Source: VBDM01 sp035702665 (GTDB taxonomy: Bacteria > Pseudomonadota > Gammaproteobacteria > Burkholderiales > SG8-39). Taken from it: a DNA stretch of 60,525 nt. The position numbers were made by a program, and so were the translations under genes. The stretch lies in contig DASSQD010000013.1 of the NCBI GenBank assembly GCA_035702665.1, forward strand, positions 1 to 60,525. The letters are read 5' to 3'. Below, one piece after another: positions 14,648 through 25,161 of this stretch; position 1 is the first letter of the stretch, and each line of letters opens with the position of its first letter. The notes beneath the pieces are model-generated. The model was not told the DNA's origin, searched no databases, and was given only the letters and a program-made list of their open reading frames with translations.

Positions 14648-15979
14648 ATGGCGAAGAAGGTTTTCATTCGGACCTTCGGCTGCCAGATGAACGAGTACGA
14701 CTCCGAGAGGATGGCGGACGTCCTGCGGGAATCCGAAGGCTTCGAGACCACCGATCGCCCGGACGACGCGGACGTTATCCTGTTCAACACCTGCTCGGTG
14801 CGCGAGAAGGCGCAGGAGAAGGTATTTCACGATCTCGGACGCGTGAAGCATCTGAAGAAGGCGCGCCCCGACCTGCTCATCGGCGTCGGCGGCTGCGTCG
14901 CGAGCCAGGAAGGCGGGGCGATCATCGCGCGGGCCCCCTATGTCGATCTGGTCTTCGGCCCCCAGACGCTGCACCGGTTGCCGCGGCTGATCGATGCGCG
15001 GCGCAGTTCGGGCAGACCGCAGGTGGACATCAGCTTCCCCGAGATCGAGAAATTCGACAACCTGCCTCCGGCCCGTGTCGAAGGGCCGAGCGCCTTCGTC
15101 TCGATCATGGAAGGCTGCAGCAAGTACTGCAGCTTCTGCGTCGTGCCTTACACGCGCGGCGAGGAAATGTCGCGTCCCTTCGAAGACGTCCTCGCCGAGA
15201 TCGCCGGCCTCGCCGAGCAGGGCGTGAAAGAGGTGACCCTGCTCGGCCAGAACGTCAACGCCTACCGGGGGCGCATGGCCGGCGGCGATGTCGCCGATCT
15301 CGCGCTGCTGCTGGACTATGTCGCCGATATTCCCGGCATCGGCCGCATCCGCTACACGACCTCTCACCCCAGGGAGTTTACCGCCCGGCTCATCGACACC
15401 CACGCGCGCATCGACAAGCTGGCCTCGCACGTGCATCTGCCGGTGCAATCCGGCTCGGACCGCGTGCTCGCCGCGATGAAGCGGGGCTATACCGCGCTCG
15501 AATACAAGGCGATTGTCCGCAGGCTTCGCGAAGCCCGTCCAGCGATCAGCATCTCCTCGGATTTCATCGTTGGGTTCCCCGGCGAAACTGATCGCGATTT
15601 CGACGCCACTCTCAGACTGATCGACGAGGTGGGGTTCGACGACTCGTTCTCTTTCGTCTACAGCCGGCGCCCCGGAACGCCGGCCGCCGAGCTTCCCGAC
15701 GACGCGTCGCACGCGGTCAAGCTCGCGCGGCTCGCCCGGCTGCAGGAAAGAATAGGCGCGTCCGCGAGCCGAATCAGCGAAGGCATGGTCGGCACGCAGC
15801 AGCAGGTGCTGGTGGAAGGCGCCTCGCGCAGGAATGCGGCAGAGCTGTCGGGTCGCACCGCCAACAACCGCACGGTAAGCTTTCCCGGGTCGTCGCAACT
15901 CGTGGGCCGGTTCGTCGACGTGACCGTGACCGCGGCCCTCGCTCACTCGCTGCGCGGCGTAGTCCGCGCCGCGGTCTAG
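14648..15979 (+). CDS. miaB: tRNA-2-methylthio-N6-isopentenyladenosine methylthiotransferase
   Basis: Radical-SAM enzyme adding the 2-methylthio group to i6A37 of tRNAs. The 443-residue protein shows the N-terminal cluster cysteines (Cys11 in TFGCQMNEYDS, Cys49, Cys83). The radical-SAM motif is Cys157-x3-Cys161-x2-Cys164 (EGCSKYCSFCVVPYTRG), followed by LLGQNVNAYRG and a C-terminal TRAM domain (VGTQQQVLVEG to VDVTVTAA). Length is normal. First large gene of the rightward RNA-processing run; phoH follows three bases after its stop. Confidence 0.97.
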   Translation: MAKKVFIRTFGCQMNEYDSERMADVLRESEGFETTDRPDDADVILFNTCSVREKAQEKVFHDLGRVKHLKKARPDLLIGVGGCVASQEGGAIIARAPYVDLVFGPQTLHRLPRLIDARRSSGRPQVDISFPEIEKFDNLPPARVEGPSAFVSIMEGCSKYCSFCVVPYTRGEEMSRPFEDVLAEIAGLAEQGVKEVTLLGQNVNAYRGRMAGGDVADLALLLDYVADIPGIGRIRYTTSHPREFTARLIDTHARIDKLASHVHLPVQSGSDRVLAAMKRGYTALEYKAIVRRLREARPAISISSDFIVGFPGETDRDFDATLRLIDEVGFDDSFSFVYSRRPGTPAAELPDDASHAVKLARLARLQERIGASASRISEGMVGTQQQVLVEGASRRNAAELSGRTANNRTVSFPGSSQLVGRFVDVTVTAALAHSLRGVVRAAV

Positions 15980-15982
15980 TCC

Positions 15983-16921
<939 letters not shown>

Positions 16922-16925
16922 ACGC

Positions 16926-17381
16926 GTGCCCCGCCGCCGGCGGCGGCTGAAGCTGTACTTTCAGCTCGGCTCGCGCGCACTCCCCGCCCCCACTCCAAGG
17001 CAGGTTCGCCGCTGGGCGGATGCGGCGCTGAGGAGATCAGGTGAGATCACGGTGAGAATCGTCGGGACGGCGGAAGGCCGGCGTCTGAACACCCGCTACC
17101 GCGGCGAGATACATGCGACCAACGTCCTGAGCTTTCCCTACGGGCGGTCCCGCGGCATGGTGCGGGGCGACGTCGTCCTGTGCGCCCCCGTGATCGTGCG
17201 CGAAGCGCGCGATCAGGGCAAGACGCTGGAGTCGCATTACGCGCACATGACAGTCCACGCCCTGCTGCACCTTCAAGGGTACGACCACGGGCGGCGGCGC
17301 GATGCCGAGCGAATGGAGGCGCTCGAAAAGAAGCTTTTGGCGAAACTCGGTTATCCTGACCCCTACGCCGCCTCCGATTGA
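16926..17381 (+). CDS. ybeY: Endoribonuclease YbeY
   Basis: Metal-dependent endoribonuclease acting in 16S rRNA 3'-end processing and ribosome quality control. The zinc site is intact: His111, His115 and His121 in VHALLHLQGYDH. Other family segments are NTRYRGEIHATNVLSFPYG and GDVVLCAPVIVREA. GTG 16926 is chosen as start; the longer frame upstream is inside phoH and out of its reading frame. 151 residues with an unusually Arg-rich N-terminus (PRRRRRLK). Confidence 0.95.
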   Translation: MPRRRRRLKLYFQLGSRALPAPTPRQVRRWADAALRRSGEITVRIVGTAEGRRLNTRYRGEIHATNVLSFPYGRSRGMVRGDVVLCAPVIVREARDQGKTLESHYAHMTVHALLHLQGYDHGRRRDAERMEALEKKLLAKLGYPDPYAASD

Positions 17382-17412
17382 CTCCCCGAATCGGGACCGC
17401 CGGCCTCCGCGC

Positions 17413-18243
17413 ATGGAAGAAACCAACAAACCTTCGCTGCTCGAGCGCCTCTCGACGCTGGTCACGCGCGCTCCCGAGGACCGCGAGCACCTGGTGAGGC
17501 TGCTGCATACCGCGTTCGAGCACAACCTGCTCGACAGCGACGCCCTCTCGATGATCGAAGGCGCGCTGCAGGTCTCCGATCAGCAAGTGCGCGACATCAT
17601 GGTTCCGCGCTCGCAGATGGATGTGATCGACGTCAACGAGACTCCGGACAAGTTCATCCCGCACGTGATCGCCACCGCGCACTCGCGCTTTCCGGTCGTC
17701 GACAAGAACCGCGACGACGTCATCGGCGTGCTCCTCGCCAAGGACCTGCTGCGCTACTACGCGGGCGAGGAGGAGTTCAACGTGCGTCACATGCTCCGCC
17801 CCGCGGTGTTCGTGCCCGAATCCAAGCGCCTGAACGTGCTGCTGCGCGAGTTCCGCGCAAACCGCAATCACATGGCGATCGTCGTCGACGAATACGGCGG
17901 CGTCGCGGGCCTGGTGACGATCGAGGACGTCCTCGAGCAGATCGTCGGCGACATCGAGGACGAATACGACTTCGACGACTCCGAGGACAACATCGTGCGC
18001 GAGCAGGACGGCGTCTACCGCGTCAAGGCCCAAACCGAGATCGCCGACTTCAACGAGGCCTTCGGAACGGCGTACTCCGACACCGATTTCGACACCGTGG
18101 GCGGTCTGGTTCTGCACCGCTTCGGGCGCCTTCCGCGGCGAGGCGAATCGATCGTCATCGACGGCCTGCGCTTGCAGGTGCTTCGCGCCGACAGCCGCAG
18201 GCTGCATGTCCTTCAGGTGCAGCGGCTGCCGGCCAAAACTTGA
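17413..18243 (+). CDS. corC: CorC/HlyC-family CBS-domain protein
   Basis: 276-residue cytoplasmic protein with two CBS domains (MVPRSQMDVIDVNETPDKFIP, and the second around VFVPESKRLNVLLREFRANR) and a C-terminal CorC_HlyC transporter-associated domain (VYRVKAQTEIADFNEAFG). Associated with magnesium/cobalt export in enterobacteria; exact role here is inferred. ATG 17413 starts the family N-terminus MEETNKPSLLERLSTL. Follows ybeY by 31 bases and overlaps lnt by four (TTGA). This ybeZ-ybeY-corC-lnt order is conserved in many proteobacteria. Confidence 0.94.
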   Translation: MEETNKPSLLERLSTLVTRAPEDREHLVRLLHTAFEHNLLDSDALSMIEGALQVSDQQVRDIMVPRSQMDVIDVNETPDKFIPHVIATAHSRFPVVDKNRDDVIGVLLAKDLLRYYAGEEEFNVRHMLRPAVFVPESKRLNVLLREFRANRNHMAIVVDEYGGVAGLVTIEDVLEQIVGDIEDEYDFDDSEDNIVREQDGVYRVKAQTEIADFNEAFGTAYSDTDFDTVGGLVLHRFGRLPRRGESIVIDGLRLQVLRADSRRLHVLQVQRLPAKT

Positions 18244-19751
18244 GGGCTTCGCTGAAGTCGCGTCCCGTCGTTTGCGCGGCCAGCGCCGCCGCGGCTGGCG
18301 CGCTGTCGGTCGCCGGCTTCGCCCCGTTGTCGCTGTTCCCATTGCCGATCGCGGCGCTGTGCGCTCTCGTTTTCCTGTGGGCGCGCGCGACGCCGCGCGC
18401 CGCGTTCCTCGAAGGCCTCTCCTTCGGCGCCGGCCTGTTCGGCGTCGGCGCGTCGTGGGTCTACATCAGCCTCCACGACTTCGGGGCGATGCCGGCGCCC
18501 CTTGCGGCGATCGGCACCGTCCTCTACTGCGCGATCCTGTCGCTCTATCCGGCAGGTGCCGGCTGGTGCTATTCCAGGCTGCGCTCCGAGCACTGGGTCT
18601 GGCCCGTGCTCGCGTTTCCCGCGCTGTGGACGATCTTCGAGTGGTGGCGCGGTTGGATGTTCACCGGCGTTCCCTGGCTCGCGGTGGGTTACAGCCAAGT
18701 CGACTCCCCGCTTTCGGGCCTGGGTCCGGCGATGGGGGTGTACGGCGTCTCCTTCGCGACCGCGCTATGCGCCGGCCTGTTCTACGTGGTCGGCATTCGC
18801 CCCGGCAGGGAGCGCCTGATCGGGGCTCTGGCGCTCGCCTTCGCTCTCGGCGCAGGACATCTCCTAAAGCGGATCGACTGGACCTCGCCGCAGGGCTCGC
18901 CGTTCCGCGCGGCGTTGCTCCAGGGGAACATCTCCCAGGATCTCAAGTTCCAGGCGAGCCGATACGCCGCGACGCTCGCCACGTACAAGAGGATGATCGA
19001 TTCGAGCGATGCCCGGCTCATCGTGCTTCCCGAAACCGCGATCCCGCGCTTCCTCGACTTGGTCGATCCCGGCTATCTGAGAGCCATTTCCGAGGATGCG
19101 GCGCGCCGCGGCGCCGACGTCCTCGTCGGCGTGCCGATCCGCGATCGCGACGGGCGCTACTACAACAGCGTCATCAGCGTCGGCGCGTCTCCGCTGCAGC
19201 GCTACGACAAGGCCCACCTCGTCCCTTTCGGCGAGTTCGTACCCTGGGGCTTCCATTGGATCGTGAAGACGGTCGCGATCCCCATGTCGGATTTTTCGCT
19301 CGGGACGGACAAGCCCCGACCTCTCGCCATCGCCGGCCAGCTCGTCGCCCCGAACATCTGCTGGGAGGACGCGTTCGGCGAGGAGATCATCCGCCAGCTG
19401 CCGGAGGCCACGCTGCTGGTGAACGTCTCGAACGTAGCGTGGTTCGGCGACTCGCTGGCGCCCAGCCAGCACCTGCAGATCTCGCGCATGCGCGCCATCG
19501 AAACGGGGCGCTACATGCTGCGCGCGACCAACACGGGCATGACCGCGATCATCGATCCGCACGGAAGAGTCATTGCGCAACTGGCGCAGTTCACCGAGGG
19601 CGTGCTCTCGGGCGAGGCGCAAGGGTACGCCGGGGCTACTCCGTATGTGCGGCTCGGCAACTTCCCGATAGTCCTCGCATGCATCGCAATCATCGGCGTT
19701 CTGATTTTCCGTCGGCGCCGCGCCTTTCGTGAGTCGCGAGAAAGCCGGTAA
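18240..19751 (+). CDS. lnt: Apolipoprotein N-acyltransferase
   Basis: Adds the third acyl chain to lipoproteins at the outer face of the inner membrane. 503 residues: several N-terminal membrane spans (to about 205), a periplasmic nitrilase-like domain with the catalytic triad Glu265 (VLPETAIPRF), Lys324 (YDKAHLVPFGE) and Cys374 (PNICWEDAFGE), and a final membrane helix before the Arg-rich C-terminus. The start is TTG 18240 overlapping the corC stop (TTGA). It would modify MltA and other lipoproteins. Confidence 0.96.
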   Translation: MRASLKSRPVVCAASAAAAGALSVAGFAPLSLFPLPIAALCALVFLWARATPRAAFLEGLSFGAGLFGVGASWVYISLHDFGAMPAPLAAIGTVLYCAILSLYPAGAGWCYSRLRSEHWVWPVLAFPALWTIFEWWRGWMFTGVPWLAVGYSQVDSPLSGLGPAMGVYGVSFATALCAGLFYVVGIRPGRERLIGALALAFALGAGHLLKRIDWTSPQGSPFRAALLQGNISQDLKFQASRYAATLATYKRMIDSSDARLIVLPETAIPRFLDLVDPGYLRAISEDAARRGADVLVGVPIRDRDGRYYNSVISVGASPLQRYDKAHLVPFGEFVPWGFHWIVKTVAIPMSDFSLGTDKPRPLAIAGQLVAPNICWEDAFGEEIIRQLPEATLLVNVSNVAWFGDSLAPSQHLQISRMRAIETGRYMLRATNTGMTAIIDPHGRVIAQLAQFTEGVLSGEAQGYAGATPYVRLGNFPIVLACIAIIGVLIFRRRRAFRESRESR

Positions 19752-19764
19752 AATCCCCGCGCCC

Positions 19765-20667
19765 ATGCTCACCTTCCAGCAACTGATCCTCAAGCTACAG
19801 AGTTACTGGGGCGGCAAGGGTTGCGCCCTGCTTCAGCCCTACGACATGGAGATGGGCGCGGGGACCTTCCACACCGCGACCTTCCTGCGCGCAATCGGCC
19901 CGGAGCCGTGGCGCGCCGCATACGTGCAGCCGTCACGACGCCCGAAAGACGGCCGCTACGGCGACAATCCCAATCGGCTCCAGCACTACTACCAGTACCA
20001 GGTGGTGCTGAAGCCCTCGCCCGACGACATCCAGGATCTCTACCTCGATTCGCTGCGGGCCCTCGGTTTCAACCTCCAGCAGCACGATGTGCGCTTCGTC
20101 GAGGACGACTGGGAATCGCCGACGCTCGGCGCATGGGGTCTCGGGTGGGAGGTCTGGCTGGACGGCATGGAGATCACTCAGTTCACCTATTTCCAGCAGG
20201 TCGGCGGCCTGGATTGCAAACCCGTGCTCGGCGAGATCACTTACGGCCTCGAGCGCCTCGCGATGTACCTTCAGGGCAAGGACAACGTCTACGACCTTGT
20301 GTGGACCCCGGACATCAGCTACGGCGACGTCTACCACCAGAACGAAGTCGAGCAGTCGAAGTACAACTTCGAGGCGAGCGACGCCAAGTGGCTGCTCGAT
20401 CAGTTCAACGGCTACGAAGCGCAGGCGAAGCGGCTGATCGAAGCGGGACTGCCGCTCCCCGGCTATGAGATGGTGCTCAAGTGCTCGCACACCTTCAACT
20501 TGCTCGATGCGCGCGGCGCGATCTCGGTCACCGAGCGCGCCGCGTACATCGGACGAGTGCGCGCGCTCGCGCGGCAGGTCGCGCAGGCCTACTACGAATC
20601 GCGCGAGAAGCTCGGGTTTCCAATGGTAAAGACCGCACCAACTGCGACCAAGAAACGCCGAGCTTGA
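19765..20667 (+). CDS. glyQ: Glycyl-tRNA synthetase alpha subunit
   Basis: Catalytic subunit of the bacterial heterotetrameric glycyl-tRNA synthetase. The 300-residue protein from ATG 19765 begins LTFQQLILKLQSYWGGKGC and contains the nearly invariant stretches QPYDMEMGAGTFHTATFLRA, VQPSRRPKDGRYGDNPNRL and EITYGLERLAMYLQG. A longer frame starting inside lnt is not needed. glyS follows two bases after the stop, so the subunits are co-expressed. Confidence 0.98.
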   Translation: MLTFQQLILKLQSYWGGKGCALLQPYDMEMGAGTFHTATFLRAIGPEPWRAAYVQPSRRPKDGRYGDNPNRLQHYYQYQVVLKPSPDDIQDLYLDSLRALGFNLQQHDVRFVEDDWESPTLGAWGLGWEVWLDGMEITQFTYFQQVGGLDCKPVLGEITYGLERLAMYLQGKDNVYDLVWTPDISYGDVYHQNEVEQSKYNFEASDAKWLLDQFNGYEAQAKRLIEAGLPLPGYEMVLKCSHTFNLLDARGAISVTERAAYIGRVRALARQVAQAYYESREKLGFPMVKTAPTATKKRRA

Positions 20668-20669
20668 AA

Positions 20670-22769
20670 ATGCCGAAGACGAAGCACGCGGGGCCCGCGC
20701 CGAGCACACTGCTCGTGGAACTGCTCACGGAAGAGTTGCCCCCGAAAGCTCTGCTGCGCCTAGCGCAGAGGTTCTGTGAAGCGCTCACTCTTGATCTCGA
20801 AAAACACAACCTTCTCCCTCGCCCTCGCGCAGCCGAGCCGCGTTACTTTGCTACGCCGCGTCGTCTCGCCGTATTGATTGAGGGCGTACATGGCAGCGCG
20901 AGGGAGGTCAGGAGCGATACCGTCGGACCACTGGTCAGCGCAGGCGAAGGGGCAGCAAAGGGTTTTGCTAGGAAATGGGGCGTCGAAGTCGAGGCATTGA
21001 AGAAGATTCCAACGGAGGCCGGCGAGAAGTGGCTTGCGAGCGTCGTAGCGCCCGGAGCACAGCTCGACGATGTTCTTGCCGTGAGTGTCGCGCAGGCGCT
21101 CGGCAAACTACCCATTCCTAGAACAATGCAATGGGGCGATGGCCGAGGGCCGTTCGTTCGCCCCGTTCATGGCCTGGTGATGATCCATGGGAAGCGCGTT
21201 GTGCCTGGAAGCGTGCTCGGTCAGGTCGCGACCGATATGACCACTGGGCATCGTTTCGCTGGACGGTCTTCGATTCGTCTCAACCGCGCCGACGACTACG
21301 AAGCGGCGTTGCGCAAGGCTGGCAATGTGATCGCCGACTTCGCTGTACGAAAGGCTGAGATCGACAAGCAACTGCAGGCCGAAGCGAAGCGCGAGGAGGC
21401 GAGCCTCGGCGACTACGAGGAGCTCCTCGACGAGGTCACCGCGCTGGTCGAGTTTCCCGCTGTATACGTCTGCGGATTCGAAGAGGCGTATCTCGAGGTG
21501 CCGCAGGAATGCCTCACCCTCACGATGCGGCAGAACCAGAAATATTTTCCTCTGTTTGGCCGCAACGGAAAGTTGCTTCCGAAGTTCCTGGTCGTGTCCA
21601 ACATGCGCGTCAAGGATCCAAGCGCGATCGTCAGTGGCAACGAGAAGGTCGTGCGTCCCCGGCTGGACGACGCACGGTTCTTCTTCGACCAGGACCGGAA
21701 GGTGAGGCTGGAGACGCGAGTCCCGCGGCTCGCGAGCGTGGTATATCAAAGCAAGCTGGGCAGCCAGCTCGAGCGGGTCGAGCGGATTCAACTGCTCACG
21801 GGGCAAATCGCCCGCGATCTCGGAACGGATTCTGCTCTCTCAGAACGCGCCGCGTGGCTGTCGAAGGCTGATCTCCTCACCGGAATGGTCGGCGAATTTC
21901 CGGAGCTGCAGGGAATCATGGGGTGCTACTACGCGCAGCACGACGGAGAGCCCCCGCAAGTCGCGGACGCCGTCGAGCAGCACTACCGCCCGCGGTTCGC
22001 GGGCGACCTGCTCCCCGAGAGCCCCATCGCGGTTGCCGTCGCCATCGCTGACAAGCTGTATTCGCTTGCCGGCCTGTTCGGCATCGGCCAGCAGCCCACT
22101 GGCGAGAAGGACCCTTACGCGTTGCGCAGGGCAGCGCTAGGCGTCGTCCGGCTCCTCGTCGAGAAGAAGCTCGTGCTGCAACTCGACAAGCTGGTGCAAG
22201 CGGCATTCGCGGTCTTCCCGAAGGAAGTAGGACTCGGCGATGCTCACTCCGACCTTCAGCTGTTCATCCTGGAACGCTTGCGCGGCTATCTGAGGGAGTC
22301 CGGGTACAGCGTCAACGAGATCGAGTCGGTACTGAGCATGAATCCGACCCGGCTGGACCGGGTCCCAATTCAACTTGCGGCGGTACGAGCCTTCATGGAG
22401 CTGCCTGAGGGAGCGAGCCTCGCCTCGGCCAACAAGCGGGTCGCGAACATATTGAAGCAGGCGGGCGCCAAAGGGGAGTCGTTCCGGAACGCCGACCGAG
22501 GTGTGCTTACCGAAAAGGCGGAGATAGCGCTGCTGGACTCCCTGAACGCGGCATCGAGCAAGGCTGACGTCCTCTTCGAGCGCGGCGACTATTCGGGTTA
22601 TCTCAAGACATTCTCGGTGCTTAAGCCGTCGGTGGACAGCTTCTTCAATTCCGTCATGGTCATGGTCGACCAGGAATCCGTGCGGAGAAATCGTCTCGCT
22701 CTGCTCGCCGATCTTCGCGAAAAGATGAACCGCGTCGCCGACATCTCCAAGCTCGCCGTCGAGAAATGA
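20670..22769 (+). CDS. glyS: Glycyl-tRNA synthetase beta subunit
   Basis: Beta subunit with tRNA-binding and editing-like domains. 699 residues from ATG 20670: STLLVELLTEELPPKAL at the N-terminus, TMRQNQKYFPLF and GNEKVVRPRLDDARFFF in the middle, and a C-terminal anticodon-binding DALR-like domain (DSFFNSVMVMVDQESVRRNRL). A long upstream extension of the frame overlaps glyQ and is not real. The first two thirds use more A/T-ending codons (GTA, TTG, ATT, GCA, CGT) than the strongly G/C-ending neighbours, although the protein looks intact. Confidence 0.97.
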   Translation: MPKTKHAGPAPSTLLVELLTEELPPKALLRLAQRFCEALTLDLEKHNLLPRPRAAEPRYFATPRRLAVLIEGVHGSAREVRSDTVGPLVSAGEGAAKGFARKWGVEVEALKKIPTEAGEKWLASVVAPGAQLDDVLAVSVAQALGKLPIPRTMQWGDGRGPFVRPVHGLVMIHGKRVVPGSVLGQVATDMTTGHRFAGRSSIRLNRADDYEAALRKAGNVIADFAVRKAEIDKQLQAEAKREEASLGDYEELLDEVTALVEFPAVYVCGFEEAYLEVPQECLTLTMRQNQKYFPLFGRNGKLLPKFLVVSNMRVKDPSAIVSGNEKVVRPRLDDARFFFDQDRKVRLETRVPRLASVVYQSKLGSQLERVERIQLLTGQIARDLGTDSALSERAAWLSKADLLTGMVGEFPELQGIMGCYYAQHDGEPPQVADAVEQHYRPRFAGDLLPESPIAVAVAIADKLYSLAGLFGIGQQPTGEKDPYALRRAALGVVRLLVEKKLVLQLDKLVQAAFAVFPKEVGLGDAHSDLQLFILERLRGYLRESGYSVNEIESVLSMNPTRLDRVPIQLAAVRAFMELPEGASLASANKRVANILKQAGAKGESFRNADRGVLTEKAEIALLDSLNAASSKADVLFERGDYSGYLKTFSVLKPSVDSFFNSVMVMVDQESVRRNRLALLADLREKMNRVADISKLAVEK

Positions 22770-23299
22770 AGCTCGTGGTTCTCGACCGCGACGGCGTCAT
22801 CAACTACGACAGCGACGATTTCATCAAGCATCCCGACGAGTGGCGCCCGATCCCGGGGAGCCTGGACGCGATCGCGCGCCTCACGCAATCGGGCTGGCGC
22901 GTCGTGGTCGCCACCAACCAGTCCGGGGTCGGCCGCGGCCTGCTGGACATGGCGACCTTGAACGCGATCCACGCGAAGATGCACCGCGCGGTGAACCAGG
23001 CGGGCGGACGCATCGAAGCGGTGTTCTACTGTCCCGACACGGACGAATCGCACTCACCCTGCCGCAAGCCCAATCCGGGGATGTTCCACGCGATCGCCGA
23101 GCGGTTCAACGTCTCGCTCGCGGACGCGCCCAGTGTCGGCGACAGCCTGCGCGACCTGCAGGCCGCCGCTGCAGTAGGCGCGCGGCCGATCCTCGTGCTC
23201 ACCGGAAAGGGGAAGAAGACGCGCGCCGCCGGCAACCTGCCCGCGGCGACGACGGTCTACCCCGACCTCGCCTCGGTCGCGCAAGCGCTGTGTCAATGA
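22766..23299 (+). CDS. gmhB: D-glycero-beta-D-manno-heptose 1,7-bisphosphate 7-phosphatase
   Basis: HAD phosphatase of ADP-heptose synthesis for lipopolysaccharide core. 177 residues with nucleophile Asp7 and Asp9 (VVLDRDGVINYDS), ATNQSGVGRG, the partial zinc loop YCPDTDESHSPCRKPNPGM, and VGDSLRDLQAAAAVGA as the metal-binding motif. The zinc loop lacks the usual CPH start but keeps three potential ligands. Overlaps glyS by four bases (ATGA) and plsC by four. Confidence 0.94.
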   Translation: MKLVVLDRDGVINYDSDDFIKHPDEWRPIPGSLDAIARLTQSGWRVVVATNQSGVGRGLLDMATLNAIHAKMHRAVNQAGGRIEAVFYCPDTDESHSPCRKPNPGMFHAIAERFNVSLADAPSVGDSLRDLQAAAAVGARPILVLTGKGKKTRAAGNLPAATTVYPDLASVAQALCQ

Positions 23300-24009
23300 C
23301 GTTCCTGCGCTCTCTTGCCTTCGCGCTCGCTCAGATACTCATCACCCCGCCCTACTCGATCGTCGCACTCGCCACCTTTCCTCTGCCGCGTCTCGCGCGC
23401 TACCGAGTGATTTCCGGCTGGTCGCATGTGATGATCTGGCTCGCGAAGAACCTGGTCGGCATCGACTATCGGGTCGTGGGCAGGGAGAATCTGCCGAAAG
23501 AGCCGGCCGTGATCCTGTCCAAGCACCAGTCGGCCTGGGAAACGCTCGCCTTCCAGGTGATCTTCCCGCCGCAGGTCCTGGTGCTGAAGCGCGAGCTGCT
23601 GTGGATTCCTTTCTTCGGATGGGGACTGGCGCTGACGAGCCCGATCGCCATTGACCGCAGCAGCGGCGCCCGGGCGCTCAAGCAGATGGCCGGGTTGGGC
23701 CGCGAACGCCTCGCCCAGGGCTTCTGGATCGCGATCTTCCCGGAAGGAACACGCGTGAAGCCCGGCGAACGCGGCAAGTATCACGAAGGTGGCGCCTGGC
23801 TCGCCGTGCAATGCGGTGCACTCGTGGTGCCCGTTGCTCACAATGCCGGCCTGCTTTGGGGCCGCAACGCGTTCCTCAAGCGACCGGGCATAGTCACCGT
23901 GGAGATCGGCGCCCCGATCGATTCGCGCGCGCACACGCCAGGGTCTTTGAACAAGCTGGTCGAGAAATGGATTGAAGATCGCATGGCGACCTTATGTCCT
24001 CAGCGCTGA
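23296..24009 (+). CDS. plsC: 1-acyl-sn-glycerol-3-phosphate acyltransferase (PlsC family)
   Basis: Acylates lysophosphatidic acid to phosphatidic acid in the inner membrane. 237 residues from ATG 23296 (overlaps the gmhB stop). N-terminal hydrophobic segment, then acyltransferase motif I as H77QSAWE82 (an HX4E variant of HX4D, common in betaproteobacterial homologues), motif III FPEGTRVKPGERG and motif IV VVPVAHNAG. The preceding 150 codons in the same frame are a shadow of gmhB. Confidence 0.92.
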   Translation: MTFLRSLAFALAQILITPPYSIVALATFPLPRLARYRVISGWSHVMIWLAKNLVGIDYRVVGRENLPKEPAVILSKHQSAWETLAFQVIFPPQVLVLKRELLWIPFFGWGLALTSPIAIDRSSGARALKQMAGLGRERLAQGFWIAIFPEGTRVKPGERGKYHEGGAWLAVQCGALVVPVAHNAGLLWGRNAFLKRPGIVTVEIGAPIDSRAHTPGSLNKLVEKWIEDRMATLCPQR

Positions 24010-24737
24010 AGCAGCTTCGGCTTCCCTTCGACGTTTCAACCCGGCCGGACAAGGTCAGGAATCGCCAGGTTCAGCTAGCGGGCGAGATCCTGAGCTACAA
24101 GCTCGTTCGCGCCAGACGTCGAACCATAGCGCTTTTCGTCGGCGGCAACGGGATCGAGGCGCGCGCGCCGCGCCATGTCGCTATAGCCGAAATCGAGACC
24201 TTCATGCGCGAAAAGGAGCGCTGGATCCGCAGGCGGCTCGCCGCGCCGTGTCGGCAGACTTTCGTCTGGGAAGCGGGCGCGACCCTGCCTTGGCTGGGGC
24301 AAAGCGTGGCGCTGGCGCTGCGGGTCGGGCAAAACGGCGTTTGGCTCTCGTGCGGGCTGCTCGAAGTCGGCCTCGCCGACGGAGCCAGTCTGCGCGAGCG
24401 GGTGCTCGGCTGGATACGCGAGCAGGCGCTTGCGTTGTTTCGCGAACGCGTCGTGGCCCTGTCGCGCGTCCTCGACCTCACGATATCCGGAGTCGGCCTG
24501 TCAAACGCAAAGACGCAGTGGGGCAGTTGCAGCGCCAGCGGGCGGATCCGGCTCAACTGGCTGCTGATGCTGCTGCCTGAGCATCTTGTCGACTACGTGA
24601 TCGCCCACGAGCTTGCCCATCGACGCGAGCTCAATCATTCGGCGCGTTTCTGGAATGTGGTCGCCGCGCTCTATCCACGTTACCGCGAGGCACGTCGGGA
24701 ACTCGCCGCGCTCTCGAAGACCCTGCCCGATTTCTAG
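23994..24737 (+). CDS. YgjP-like zinc metallopeptidase (M48-type, DUF45)
   Basis: 247-residue protein with the gluzincin-like site HELAH (205-209) plus His215 in RRELNHSARFW, preceded by the family motif LSNAKTQWGSCSASGRIRLNW. The N-terminal half contains the DUF45 core with KERWIRRRL. No signal peptide or membrane span, so probably a cytosolic peptidase or metal-dependent protein of unknown substrate. Overlaps plsC by 16 bases in another frame. Confidence 0.88.
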   Translation: MSSALKQLRLPFDVSTRPDKVRNRQVQLAGEILSYKLVRARRRTIALFVGGNGIEARAPRHVAIAEIETFMREKERWIRRRLAAPCRQTFVWEAGATLPWLGQSVALALRVGQNGVWLSCGLLEVGLADGASLRERVLGWIREQALALFRERVVALSRVLDLTISGVGLSNAKTQWGSCSASGRIRLNWLLMLLPEHLVDYVIAHELAHRRELNHSARFWNVVAALYPRYREARRELAALSKTLPDF

Positions 24738-24746
24738 GAGAAAATC

Positions 24747-25130
<384 letters not shown>

Positions 25131-25161
25131 GCGCGCAGCCCGGTCGTGGGGCCGCGGCCGT

